This document shows, piece by piece, positions 32,401 through 42,340 of a DNA stretch of 64,000 nt (positions within the stretch are counted from its first letter, which is position 1; each line of letters starts with the position of its first letter). The translations under genes and the position numbers were made by a program. The notes beneath the pieces are model-generated. The model saw nothing but the letters and a program-made list of their open reading frames with translations. It did not search any database and was not told where the DNA came from. This stretch comes from Zonotrichia leucophrys gambelii (lineage: Eukaryota; Chordata; Aves; Passeriformes; Passerellidae), in the NCBI RefSeq assembly GCF_028769735.1, contig NC_088178.1, forward strand, positions 21,092,357 through 21,156,356, given 5' to 3'.

Positions 32401-33254
32401 CCCCGCCGCACGTGTCAGCACCTCCGCGCGGGGACCCCCGCAGGAACACGCGTGGGGGTCCCTCCTCAACCCAGCACCGCGCACGGCGCAGCCCGAGCGG
32501 CCGCGCAGACGGGACCCCGGCTCTGGGCACCCACGGCCCGTCCTCCGCGGCCCCGGTGACGGGACGCCCGGCGGCGGCATCCTCATCCTCCTCGTCCCGC
32601 CCCGCTCCCGCGCTGTCACCTGCCTCCCGGCCGGTCCCGCACTCCGCGCCGCGCGTGGGGGACAAAGCCGGGGCCGGGAGCGGGACCGGGACCGTTCCCA
32701 CGGGCGGCCGAGCCCGCAGGGCCGCGCTTACCTTCCACCCAGAGGTGCTCGATGTCGGTCTCGATGGAGGCCACCCGTAGTCCCACGGCCAGCGCCCCGA
32801 ACACCAGCAGCCCCACGAAGAGCACCTTCCCGCAGTGCCGCTGGATCCGGCAGCCCAGGGCGAAGAGCAGCGCCTGAAAGCGGGCCCGCAGCCACAGCGG
32901 GGTCCTCTGGCCCACGGCCCTGCCCTGCGGAAGGGGCGAGGATCGGGTCAGTCCGAGAGGGGAGAGGGGAGAGCCCCGGCTGGGAAAGGGGACCCGCAGC
33001 GGGGCGGGATGCCCGCGGCCGCCGCACTCGGCTTCGGAGCGGAACCGCGAGCGCCGGAGGTTCCCCGAGCCGGGGGACGCGGGGTCCCCGCACCCGCCCG
33101 GCCCGCCCCGGGCTCCCCCGCGCTCTCCGAAGTGCCCTCCCCGGCCCGCAGCCCCCGCGAGAGCGGGCGATGCTCGCCCCTCACTCACCTCGGGCAGCGG
33201 CTTGCGGCGGGCGGCGCGGAGCGGCGGCGCGGCGCGGGGGGGCTCGGCCGGCAT
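13629..33254 (-). CDS. PTCH2: PTCH2, Patched-family Hedgehog receptor
   Basis: There are 23 coding exons, read downwards: 33254-33189, 32924-32732, 23115-22926, 22809-22740, 22497-22406, 20451-20256, 20171-20050, 19792-19645, 19414-19283, 19202-19047, 18941-18849, 18762-18637, 18557-18439, 18330-17925, 17836-17524, 17265-17123, 17034-16854, 16418-16135, 15609-15472, 15346-15204, 14935-14836, 14432-14187 and 14036-13629. They total 4065 nt (1354 aa), all GT-AG and in phase. The protein is a 12-TM RND-type transporter at the plasma membrane and cilium that binds Hedgehog and represses Smoothened. TM1 is at about 54-75, extracellular loop 1 at 76-395, the sterol-sensing domain with GIGVDD at 463-468, the middle cytoplasmic loop at about 555-700, loop 2 at about 720-965, and GIGVE at 1045-1049. 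PTCH2 rather than PTCH1 is indicated by wording such as [18 protein letters not shown] and by synteny. Human PTCH2 is about 1203 aa. The excess here is mostly in the tail. Confidence 0.96.
14441..14830 (-). repeat. Purine-rich tract in PTCH2 intron 21
   Basis: Most of this intron (14433-14835) is A/G-rich on the plus strand, with recurring gggatgg, gagaagtaggg and aagatgga words. It is therefore a long pyrimidine tract in the transcript. It is low-complexity rather than a named repeat. Confidence 0.6.
14836..17836 (-). CDS. PTCH2: PTCH2 exons 15-21: second RND half
   Basis: These exons encode residues 704-1137: TM7 ([17 protein letters not shown]), the second large extracellular loop ([20 protein letters not shown] through [15 protein letters not shown]) and TM8-TM12. 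Exon 19 carries [13 protein letters not shown], the counterpart of GIGVDD in TM4. Exons 20-21 end the membrane domain with [20 protein letters not shown]. Confidence 0.94.
15750..16010. repeat. Imperfect two-copy tandem repeat, about 120 bp unit
   Basis: Within PTCH2 intron 18 the words ctgcatggatgt (near 15773 and 15896) and tgccacc-tc-catatggg-type blocks (near 15860 and 15977) recur about 117-123 bp apart in the same order. This looks like a decayed local duplication. Confidence 0.5.
18439..19414 (-). CDS. PTCH2: PTCH2 exons 9-13: sterol-sensing domain
   Basis: These five exons encode residues 360-567, covering the end of loop 1 and TM2-TM6. Markers are [19 protein letters not shown] at the exon 9/10 junction, [15 protein letters not shown] in TM4, and [19 protein letters not shown]. 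The two acidic residues of GIGVDD are the conserved RND-type intramembrane pair thought to couple cation flux to sterol transport. Both are intact here. Confidence 0.94.
20452..22405 (-). other. PTCH2: PTCH2 intron 5
   Basis: This 1.95-kb intron carries an 8-copy GGGAT repeat (22075-22114). A moderately AT-richer patch lies near 21030-21310 (for example aataattcatgaaggc, ccttttatctgctttcgc). No exon is recognised in it. Confidence 0.75.
22075..22114 (+). repeat. (GGGAT)8 microsatellite
   Basis: Eight uninterrupted GGGAT copies lie in PTCH2 intron 5 and are likely polymorphic. With the flanking ggg they give nine evenly spaced G-triplets on the plus strand. Confidence 0.95.
24315..24331 (+). 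repeat. Poly(T) run, 17 nt
   Basis: This is an uninterrupted T17 in PTCH2 intron 2, within otherwise mixed sequence. Confidence 0.9.
24830..24872 (+). repeat. Poly(A) run plus AG repeat
   Basis: A19 at 24830-24848 is followed by an (AG)n stretch and an A-rich end. No SINE body or target-site duplication is recognisable, so I treat it as simple sequence. Confidence 0.85.
24885..25285. promoter_or_regulatory. Candidate intronic regulatory element
   Basis: Two AT-rich blocks sit in a GC-rich intron. The first has tgtaattagtgttaatttgg and taattaaccaaag. The second has a perfect POU octamer ATGCAAAT (25164-25171) and a SOX-type ATTAACAAAGG (25237-25247). The TTG repeat lies between the octamer and the SOX site. 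A regulatory role is inferred from composition and motifs only. Confidence 0.35.
25181..25203 (+). repeat. (TTG)7 microsatellite
   Basis: Seven TTG units are followed by a T-rich stretch that includes a T10 run. Confidence 0.9.
27620..28260. promoter_or_regulatory. Candidate intronic regulatory island
   Basis: This 640-bp AT-rich island is framed by GC-rich intron sequence. It carries homeodomain-like cores (ctaattatgctaatcac near 27723-27739, ggttaattagc near 28178-28188), several tttccat/atttgcc words and no repeat signature. Its composition is what deeply conserved non-coding elements often look like. Conservation itself cannot be judged from one sequence. Confidence 0.38.
29440..29740. 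promoter_or_regulatory. Possible regulatory segment in PTCH2 intron 2
   Basis: The segment contains taattgcttcgg, cctaattgaac, a cgctataaatcagg stretch and CACCACCCA (29540s), one base off the GLI consensus. The evidence is motif-level only. Confidence 0.22.
31837..31873. repeat. T13-aaatt-A19 inverted homopolymer
   Basis: Thirteen T, then aaatt, then nineteen A make a self-complementary stretch about 1 kb downstream (in gene sense) of PTCH2 exon 2. It can form a hairpin and is prone to length error. Confidence 0.9.
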
Positions 33255-33720
33255 GGCGGGGCGGCTGGCGGGGCTGGGCACCCCCCGTTATGTGGGGCCG
33301 AGCGCGGCGGCGGCCCCCATGCGCGCGGCGGGGCCGTGCCGGTGCCGGTGCGGATGGAGGGCTGTGTGTGCGCCGCCGGCCGCCCGCCGCGCCTCTAAAG
33401 GGGAGGCGGGGGCGGGGGGCGCCGGGGCCGCGCCGCCGCCGCCGCTCCCATTGGCCGCCGACGCCGCGGCAGCGCCCATCGCCGCTGCTAAGCAACGGCG
33501 CGCCCGCCGCCGGCGGCCACACACCGCGCTCCCCCCCGCGCCGCCCCGCGCCGCACCGCACCGGCCCCGCCGCGGGGGGGAGCGCGGCCGCGGCCGCACC
33601 GGGGCACGGCACGGCCCGAGCCGGGGCTGCCCCGCGCCTCCGGCCCCGGCACCGGCAGCGCCCCACAGACAGCCCCGGGCACGGGCAGGACGGGCATCCC
33701 CCCTGTGAGCGTCCCCGGGG
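32230..33720 (-). promoter_or_regulatory. PTCH2: PTCH2 CpG-island promoter
   Basis: Dense CpG covers exons 1-2 and intron 1 of PTCH2 and about 450 bp upstream of the ATG at 33254. On the minus strand a CCAAT pentamer lies at 33454-33450 in an extremely GC-rich stretch. No TATA box is apparent. The start site is probably between about 33.30 and 33.45 kb. I see no exact GLI site in the island. Confidence 0.7.
32732..33254 (-). CDS. PTCH2: PTCH2 exons 1-2: N-terminus and TM1
   Basis: Exon 1 (33254-33189) encodes 22 residues starting [11 protein letters not shown]. Its ATG has a G at -3 and is the only ATG in frame, because the next upstream start-like codon is GTG. Exon 2 (32924-32732) encodes [17 protein letters not shown] and TM1 ([16 protein letters not shown]). 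It ends in [11 protein letters not shown], which continues into exon 3 as [17 protein letters not shown]. Confidence 0.92.
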
Positions 33721-35850
33721 TGGGTGCGCAGCCCTCTCACCGCCCCCCCATAGCTGTACCCCCGAGGATGGGCACCCGGCTAAGTAAAGCGTTCCCTACA
33801 TCCTTCTTCCTCAGCTGCCCCGCAAAGGGTAGGCAGCCCCCTGGAGATGCCCCAAGGAATGGCATCCCTCCGAAGCGTGTCCCGAGGGCAGGGTGTTGTG
33901 CGCATAGCCTCTCCTCGGGGACGCACCACCCCCAGCCACCCTCCTTGGTCCAAACATTCCCCCGTCTGCTCACTCTCCCCAGTGCCGGGCAGACCCCCCC
34001 ACCCAGAGCCACCCCAAGGGGCCCGGTGTCTCCTCCAGGGCCAGGCATCTTCCCACAGCTACTTCCCAAGAGATAGGCAGCCCTCCTAAAGGCTGGATGT
34101 CCCACTGTGGCCACCCCCCAAGGGCTTGGCAGCACCCTTATAGCCATATCAAGGGGTAGTCAGTGTTCTTCCAGAGTCCGTGCATCTCTCTAACAGCCAT
34201 CCCAAGGGATGGGCATCTCTTCTTCAAGGGCCAGATGTTCTCCCTCAAAGGACCAGGCATCCCAATTAATACCTTTTCCCAACAGTATTTATCCCTTCTT
34301 CCCCTCCCCACAAAAGCAGGGTGTCCACCCACCCCCAGTATCAGCTAGAGGCCAGATATTCCCCCAGGCCACAGTGGGGGGCAGGAAGACATTCCACTCC
34401 TTGGGTGTATCCACAAGCACTGCCCCATCCCCTGCCATGGGGAGCCAAGCCCAACATCCCAAAATTGGAGGCCAGGGGCACAAAAACCCCATCCATGGGG
34501 CACAGGAAGTGCAAAAGAGCCAGAGATAAATGGCACATAATTTGTGGGGTGATTAGGATTGTTTCTCTGCTAATTTCACTCCTTTCTCAGTGCTTTATTG
34601 GATAGACCTGCTGCTGCTCCCACCAGGAAAGCTGCCCCAAGGAGCTGCTGAGGGCACCCAGGGAGGTTGGTCAACCAACACGGAGCAGCACCCAACCCAA
34701 GTGCAATCCCCTCATCACTACCTTGGAGCAATCCCAAAGATGCTTAGCCTGGTGTTCCCCTCACCAAAACAGGGGCACCCCAATAAATAAAGGGAGTAGT
34801 GCCTGGGGCAGTTTCTCCATGCCCCCCAGGCACAGCCCCACAGCCCAGCCTGCGGCTGCCGAGCTCTCCTGGGCCCCAGCGGCACGGAAAGGGTTTCTCC
34901 CTCGTCCAGCGATAGGCCTGTAGCATCTGGCGTGTCCCCAAATACAGAAGGGAAACGGCTATTCAGCACTTCTGCAGCCTGATTGCTATTAACAGCTCCA
35001 CCATTCCCCTTCCCCGTGGACCCGCACTACCGCTGGGCAGCTGCAGCTTTTTATCAGCTTAATATTTAAAATGTAAGTTGTCGTCCTCCTTTCCAGCAGG
35101 GATGGTTCCCCCTCCCCACGTTCTCCATCGGCTCCCTGTCTGTCATCGTTGGTTTCCACCTGGGGCCCTCCCGCCCCGCCCTGCACCCTGGGAAATGTCA
35201 TCAATGTCCTCAGAAAAGTCATGGAATGGCCCATGGAGAATGGTTCAGTGTCTTCCAGGGCCTGGGGGTGAGCTGGCACTGCCCCGTCCCAGGGTACCAA
35301 GGGTTTCCCTAGGACATGGGCACCCAGTGCTACAGGACCTTGTAACACTCAGCTTCCATGACCCCATCCTTGTGCAGGCACACTGGCACCAGGATGCTGT
35401 GCCACAGGAGCACCATGAGGACAGGATCACCCCTGGCACCCCTGCCTGCTCCATACCATCCCTGTTCCACTGCCCTCCCACTGCCAGTGTAGTCCCCAGG
35501 GACCAGCTGTCCCCCAGGACTTGTGCGCCCCGGCAGCACTGTCACAGCGTGGTGACTTGCACTCCAGGCAAGAGGCCATGGGGCTCGGCAGAAGAGCAGC
35601 TGGTTTGGGGATCCCAAGATTTGCAGCAGGAGTGACAATACCAGTGACAGGGCCAGATCCTGCCACGCCAGTGAGGATTGAAAAACCAACTGGAAAATGG
35701 CAGGACGGGGCTCAGCCTGCCCTGCCCTGGCGCCACAGAGATGAGCCTTGAGTCTCCCTGCAGGGCACTCGTTTCTCCCGGAGCCACCCGAAAGGGGACT
35801 GGGAGCCCTGCAGGCCCTGGGGGAGCAGGATGGGGAGCAGGGGCTCGGCT
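33721..35850. other. PTCH2 upstream intergenic, proximal
   Basis: This is GC-rich to mixed sequence with loosely repeated ccccaagggatgggcat-like wording at 33760-34260. It has no recognised gene or interspersed repeat. An AATAAA at about 34784 has no gene that I can attach to it. Confidence 0.5.
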
Positions 35851-35879
35851 CGCACGCAGGGAGACTTCTCCTGCCGCTT

Positions 35880-36040
35880 CTTGCTGACCGGCTGTTTTAT
35901 ATCAAGGCGGGAGGGGGGATTTGCTGTTCTAGATGGTATTTTAATGGGCAGGCAGGCAGCTGGAGCCTGGGAGAAGCCTGCTTTACATTGTTTGGGGTTG
36001 TAACAAATAAATTCAATTAAAGGCAAATGGCTCGGCGCAG
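35880..36040. promoter_or_regulatory. Candidate upstream regulatory element
   Basis: This short AT-rich island contains ctgttttatatcaaggcgg, gatggtattttaatgggc and aacaaataaattcaattaaa within GC-rich flanks, 2.6 kb upstream of the PTCH2 start. Function is inferred from composition only. Confidence 0.3.
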
Positions 36041-39000
36041 CCCCCACCCTGCGCAGTGTCTCTGTGGCACTGGAGGCTGCGGGAGCCCCGCACGGCGGCT
36101 GCCCGGGCTCTGCCCACCCTCGCCCCCGGAGATGGCGGGGTGAGCCGGCAGGATGCGGTGGGAGCTGGGCCGGGCCGGGCACCGCACCCACAGAGTACCC
36201 ACAGAGAGGATGGAGTGTCCGGGGAGCCCACCCTGTCCCCACACTGCGTGTCCCACCCCGCTGAGCAAAGGGGATGTGAAAATCCCCGTGGCAGGAGCCC
36301 CGCCACAGCGAGCGCTCCTCAGGAAGGGCAGCCCAGGACAGCAGCCGCGGCGGGCAGCAGCATCCTCCGGGCAAGCAGAGGCTGGGCAGAGGCTGGGGCG
36401 TGGAACTGAGCTTTGCATGGCCACCATGCAGCCCCAGAGCCCCATGGCCGGGGGGAGAGGCAGAGGGGACTTGGCAGGGACATGCCAGAGCCTCAGCACG
36501 CTGTAAACAGCCGCGGCCGCAGCAGCAACTCCTCTGCCGGGAGCCAGCGCCGGGCTTTAGCTAGCTGGAAACCAGATGGTGCTCTCCCAAGCACCGGCAC
36601 AGCCCGCTGGCCACGGCCCGCAGCCAGGCACGGGCTCTCAGGGACCCCAGGGCTGCACAAGGACCCAGCACTGGGACCCTGTCGAGCTGGACAGAGAGCT
36701 GGGGGCGCAGGGAAGGCCCCACAGATGGACAGGGAGTGTCAGTGTGTCCCCGGCCCCATTGCTTCCTCAGCCAGTACTGTGTGTGTCCCAAGGCATGATG
36801 TGTCGCAAGGGATGGAGAAGGGAGGCAGAATCCAACAGAGGGGATTGGAGATAGGGTGCTAACATCCCTCAAAATGCCCGTGCATCTCTGGGTGCCACAC
36901 CGTCCCTCAGTTTCCCTGTGCCTCCCAAACAGCAGGGAACAACCAACAGCTGGTCCACAGGTCAGAGTCCACCTCATCCCCCCAGATAAGGATAAGATAG
37001 GGAAGAGATAAAGCCCCATTTCCGCGGCCAGGGAATGCCTGAGCAGTCCTTGGCACATCGCACCTGGAGTAACTCTCCATGGGAAATACAACATGGAATA
37101 CAGACAGCGAGCCCCCATCCCAGCACCACCAGCAGGACCTGGGGCTCCAAGTTCTTCCCTACTCCCCAGCGGTCTTGGGAGCAGGTGCACCGAGGGGGCA
37201 CAGTGGACCCATCCCAGCCCTGGGATTTTAGGGGGGTCTGCAGCAAGAAGACAAACAGCCGGGGCTGGGGAGGGGCCGGGGGGAAGGACGGCATCCCTGG
37301 TAGCCGTGGCGGGGGTCCTGTGGTGTTTACAGAGCTTAAAACCCGCCTAAGCCCCGCAAGGCCACGGCGCACAATAGTGTGTGGACGTGGTGACACCGGC
37401 CGTCCCCACACCACCTTGGAAGACAGAGAGCCCTGCCACCCACCGCCAGCACCGGGATTAATTATGATAATGTAGTTCTTTCCCCCTTTGTCACCCTAAT
37501 GAATGGGCCCCTTTAGGATTTTAAGGCCTTTGTTTGGTGCCTCTTTACTGCGGTATTGTAGGATGGGGACTAGCAGGTGGCAGGTCCCCAAACAGCCCCT
37601 TTTGTCTCCTTTGGGGGCTGTTTTGTGGTGGGGTTGGGGAGGGGGATGCGAGGATGCAGGAGCGGGGGTGTGCTGCAAGGGAGCTCCTGGACGGCCCCGT
37701 AGCACCCGTGCCATCGCTGTGGGGCCGTGGCACCCCACGCTGTGCATCGTGGCACCGGGCATTGCCAGCCCCGGCCGTGCCCCGAGCCACCCGTGCCCTG
37801 GCCTGCTCGGTGGGCAGATGCGGGGAGCCACCGTCTGAGCCCCTGCCTTGATCTTTTACTGCCTGGGCAAATCAATTACCCAGCAGAAAAGTCTCTAAAT
37901 CCCACCATAAAACCCGTTTAGCAGCCGCCGTGGCGCTCGCCAGGCCCTGGGCAAACCTCGCCCTGTGCCGGCACAGAGCTGGAGCGATTTTCCACAGGGA
38001 CAGTGGGTAACTGCTGTTGGGGAAGGTCGGGCTGCAGGCGCAGCTGCACAACATCTCCCCACGCCCAGGAGGCAGATGAGGGCTCCCCAGGAGTCCTGGC
38101 TGCGCTCAGACCCTTCCGGGACCTCCACAGCTCCGTGCCCTTCTGCACCAGTCTGCCCCCTCCACATCCCCTGAGCGCGGGAGCAGCTGGGGATGTGACA
38201 GCACCGGGCACGGCACTGGGGACCAGGGACAGGCAGCTGAGGTGGCACAGAGGCACAGGGAACAGGGACAAGGCAGGGCACAGAGACACCCAAATGACAG
38301 TGCCCTGTGCCAGCGTGGGTCATGGGCTTTGTGTCAGGGCCATTGGCTGTGCTCATGGTGCCACCACAGTTGTGATGATGGAGCCTTGCTTCCTCCTATG
38401 CAGACACATAGAAGCATCTTTATTACCAATGCCAGCACAGGGATGACACCTGTACAGGCTTGAGGGGCCTGGGGATGCTTAACGTCCCCCTGATTGCAGG
38501 CTGGGCGGGGTGATTCCTTCAGGATGCCCAGGAGCACTGGAGAGGCTGCATGGTTCTGCCTGGGGGCATTGTCAGGTGCCGGGCATTGGGGATCCCTCTG
38601 CTGCGCTGAACCTTTGGGCACAGGGCACCCCGGCTGCCGCGTCCCCATGGGCAGAGGGGCTTCACGAGGAGGGGGGAGATCCTGGCCAGGCACTGCCGGG
38701 GGCTGCAAACTGGTGAGCAGCGGGGTGGTAAAACGGTGACAAGTAATTGGTGTCCCGGCCAGTCCTTTCATGCCGACGCCGTTTTATGGGTGAGGAAATT
38801 GCTTGTGAGTCAGGAACACAGGAGACAAATTTAGGAAGTGCTCTCTGAATGTGCCGGGGTCAGGCGCCGAGGCCGAGTGCTTGAAACCTGGGTGGCCTCG
38901 CCGCTCGCCCCGCGTTCCCCCCCCCGGCTCCTCGGCATGGGAAAGCAGACCTTTTATCTTATCACTGCTCTTCCGCCGCCCCGGCCTCCCCCGCACGGCC

Positions 39001-41790
39001 CCCTCCCGGCGCAGCCGCTCGCGCAGCAGACACAATGCGCGGTGGCGGCCAAACGCGCACCCGTGACCCTCGGGAGCGCCTGGCACCGGGGGCTGCTCCC
39101 ACCCGCCTGCCAAAGGGCTCGGGATCCTTCGCACCGCTCCGCATTCCCTTGGCCAGCGGCACCTTGCTGGCCAGAGGGCTGACACAAGGCGCTGTGGGAT
39201 GAGGGGACGTGGCATCCTACCCCTTCTCGGGAACCAGCCCTGGCACAAGCTGCTGTGGCCCCAGGGATGCAGCGATGGGGAAACGCTGGTGCAAAGGTCT
39301 CCATACACCATGGGGTGGCTGGTCCTCATCCTGCTGGCAAAGGTGCTGGAGCAGGCAGACCCCCCATGCTGCAGTGCTGCACCCTATGCCAGCCTTCCCC
39401 ACGTTCCCCCCCAGGCTGGGAAGCTGGTATTCCCTTTTCTCCTTTTTAACTGGGAGGGAAGGCCTCAGCTGCATTAAGGTGCACCCGAATACAGCTGCCG
39501 GCTACCTTGAGTGCGTAGCCCCCATCCCCGGCCGCGGCCGAGCTGCCTCATCGGGCGGTTTGGATGTATTTTTCTTGATCGCTGGCCAAGCACTCTCTCC
39601 TGCAAAGCAGCATGTTTCTCATTTTCTGTAGGTTTAACTCCAAATTAATTTGTAAGTGATCTAGGTTTCTTGTTCCCCGAAAGATACCTAATAGCGGGGG
39701 GAGAGCTCCTGCCAACCGAAACGTCTCAGCGGGTAAAGGAAAAGCAGGAAAAAGAATCCCAGGAACTGTGACCCCTGGTGGGTATTTAACAAGGTGTCAG
39801 GGCAAGGGATTTTCGGAGCCAACTAAGTGGATGTGACACCGGCCCGTGGGTCGGGACGGGGTGTGGGGATGCTCCCGCCGCGGCAGTTTGTTGCTGCCAG
39901 GTCTCATCCTGATCCAACCCTTCCTTGGAGGCAGCAGGAGCAGGGAGGGATGCTCAGCACTCCATCGCTTGCGCTGGCGGGTGCTGCGAGCCCCGAGGTG
40001 CGAGAAAAGCCTGGGGAACAGGAGATGTTCGGGATCGGGGCGAGCCATCCCCATCACGGGCCGGTGGAGGTGCCCTCGCTGGGGACCAAGGCAGCGCATT
40101 CATACTGGACAAGGGCTGCGGAAGCGCCGGCGCCTGCGGGGAGGCAGGGGAGGCCCCACAGGGTGGTGGTCCCCTGGGGCCGGTGGGTGGTGGGAGGGGG
40201 CCAGCGAGCCCGCCGGGCGCCCCTGCCGCATGGGAAGCGGGCACGGTTTAATTGGGCGGGCGGCCGCTCGGCGGGGCCGGCTGCTGGCAGGCGGACACAA
40301 GCTCTTTTGTCTCCGCTCTCGCTCCCGGCACCGGCTGGGGCTGGCAGGGCCCGGAGCGGCGCAGCCACTGAGAGCCGAGCTCGCCACCGGGGCAAGCAGC
40401 CAAACCCACCCCGGCTCCTCGGGCTGTCACAGGCCCTCGCTGCACGCGAGGAAGTGTCCAGGTGGCCAGCGAGGCTTCCTGGCTGGTGAGGGGTTAGGAA
40501 ATGGGTGGCAATCCCCGGCAAAGGGCCCTGCAGTTCTCCCGGTGCCCCATTCTTGCCATGAACAGGCGATATCCCTGCCCTCCCTGGTGACTGGGCCCAT
40601 GAGCTCTGTGGCCAGGGATCCTGGGGCAACAGACGTGTGAAAGCACCCTGGCTTCTGCTCTCCAAGGTGGGATCTACAAGAGGATGCCAAGGAGGGATCT
40701 ATAATGAGAGCAGCCACTGCTTTTGGATCCTGGTTCCTCTTGCACCCCTCCCGCCCCTCAGCTCCACTCCGATCCTCTCTGTGGAGTGGGGTCACCAGCC
40801 AGGGGCTGTGCCTCTCATCCCTTCCCCTGCACCCGACTGGCACGGTGGCTCTCCAACCCCACAGGCAACATCCATGAGGATGGATGATGACAGGGCTGAG
40901 GAATAAGGGGCAAACCTCCACCATGTGCACACTGCCTGGTCTCCCAGGGCCATTCCCAGGAGTGTCTTCTCCCAGAAGTCTCTTAGTAGAGGAAGAATAG
41001 GGGCTATGAAGACTGGAAAGAACATCATGGTGAGAGCATTGAAGAGTGAACCCCAGGTGATGGGGTGGATGGTCTGGCCACCATTCAGAGCAGACTGGAC
41101 TCAGAGAGCAATCCCAGCCCCTTGCACGGAGGGAGCATGGCTGGGGCAGCAGGGTGCGTCACAGCCAGCTGTGCATCAGCAGTGGCTGCAAGCAGAGCGC
41201 GGCCAAATCCCTTCTTCCCGGCATCCGGCACCAACCACCCCTTTTGCAGAAAGGCCCAAGCAGGGGAAGATGTTGCTGTTGCTCAATGACCCTGTGAGGG
41301 CCTGGGTCCTTCCTGGCGCCGCTGGAAATGGATGGGTGACACGGCTGAGTTGCCAACCCCAAGAGCAGGCACCATCATCACCATGGCGAGCAACGTCTCA
41401 AGGATGGCACAGACTGGCCAGGTTTGCCTCCTCAAGTCTCTCAACCCATCACCGGGGGATTCGTGGCTTTCCTTGGGAACACAGCTGGATGCTTTGTGGA
41501 ACTCTGGGGTGGAGATCAGAGGCCATTACCCACTGACCATCACACCCATCACTGCTGCCAGTGTAGCCGGTTGGTTGCTCCTCACCATCCCCTCCAACTC
41601 TCCCAGCGCCAGCAGGCGGATGCACCCCGGCCCCAGGCGCAGGTGTTCGCACTGGAGACCACAGTCCTGGGGAACAGGGCTGCCCTCCCTGCCTGGGGCA
41701 ACCCGCATCCTGCCACAGGGTTAAACTCCCCAAGGAAAGGAGGGAGGAAGATAGGAAAAACAATCACAAGAATTTGTTTCATGCTGCCTG
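36041..41790. other. PTCH2-EIF2B3 intergenic, central
   Basis: This 5.7-kb stretch has no gene I can support. It is GC-rich with CpG-dense patches near 38870-39080 and 39990-40380. Small AT-rich segments lie at 37455-37560 (gggattaattatgataatg), 37850-37920, 38735-38840 and 39560-39700 (ccaaattaatttgtaag). A tandem GATA motif lies at 38954-38963. No interspersed repeat is recognised. Confidence 0.5.
38954..38963 (-). promoter_or_regulatory. Tandem GATA motif
   Basis: The plus strand reads TTATCTTATC, so the minus strand reads GATAAGATAA, two overlapping GATA sites. The flanks are CpG-rich. Occupancy is unknown. Confidence 0.35.
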
Positions 41791-41799
41791 GATCCCTCC

Positions 41800-42340
41800 C
41801 CGCACGCAGCAGTGTTTTTGGACGGCCGATTTATAATCAGCAGTGTGGAATGTTGTAAATTAAATATTTTTAAACAACTTTGCTCTCTCTCTGGTTAAAC
41901 ATTTCAGAGATCGCTCTTTCTTGTCTGTCTCTTGCTGGGTGGTCCCTCCATTCGCCCGTACATCTTCCTCAAACACAATTAACCATTTAGATGTTGCACA
42001 AAGGAATAGCTTATGCATACAACACCAGTCGCTTGCTGCTCTGACGCTGGGGGAGGGAGGCAAATAAGAAGGCAGCTTCTTTTATTTTCTACTAAAAACA
42101 AAAACAAGAAAATCCCTTTTTCCTTCCCAAACTATCCCATTTTTCCTTGAATTGTAAAGGCACTGATCCAAGCTCATCAGCTGTCTTGGTCCTCAGTCCA
42201 ACAATCCCCTTGCCGTCCCCCATCCCCTGAAATTCAACATTAGCATTTTAAAAGCCTAAAACATACAAGTTTATTTAGACTCAAACTCTCCCAAGCTCTT
42301 GCTTTCCATATTTATATACACACGTATTTTAACGTATATA
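41800..42340. promoter_or_regulatory. Candidate enhancer with exact GLI site
   Basis: This AT-rich, non-repetitive island lies 8.5-9 kb upstream of the PTCH2 start. It contains the exact GLI 9-mer TGGGTGGTC at 41936-41944, homeodomain-like aattaacc (near 41979), TTGCACAAAGG (near 41994) and the palindrome TATGCATA (near 42012). PTCH genes are classic Hedgehog targets, so a GLI-responsive element here is plausible but unproven. Confidence 0.4.

Larger units (their letters stand above)
23116..32731 (-). other. PTCH2: PTCH2 intron 2 (9.6 kb)
   Basis: This is the largest PTCH2 intron. It contains mono- and trinucleotide runs (24315-24331 T17; 24830-24848 A19 followed by an AG repeat; 25181-25203 TTG repeat; 31837-31873 T13/A19). 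It also has several AT-rich islands with transcription-factor-like motifs (24885-25285, 27620-28260, 29440-29740). I see no additional coding exon. Large open frames here are by-products of high GC. Confidence 0.8.

Noticed and set aside
32300..33787. 495-codon open frame on the plus strand across the PTCH2 promoter
   Set aside because: It lies in a CpG island, runs antisense to PTCH2 exons 1-2 and is a low-complexity Pro/Arg/Ala product. GC-rich DNA lacks stop codons by composition.
33760..34260. Apparent repeat of ccaagggatgggcatc-like words
   Set aside because: Spacing is irregular and similarity is weak. It was noted in the spacer entry but not called a tandem repeat.
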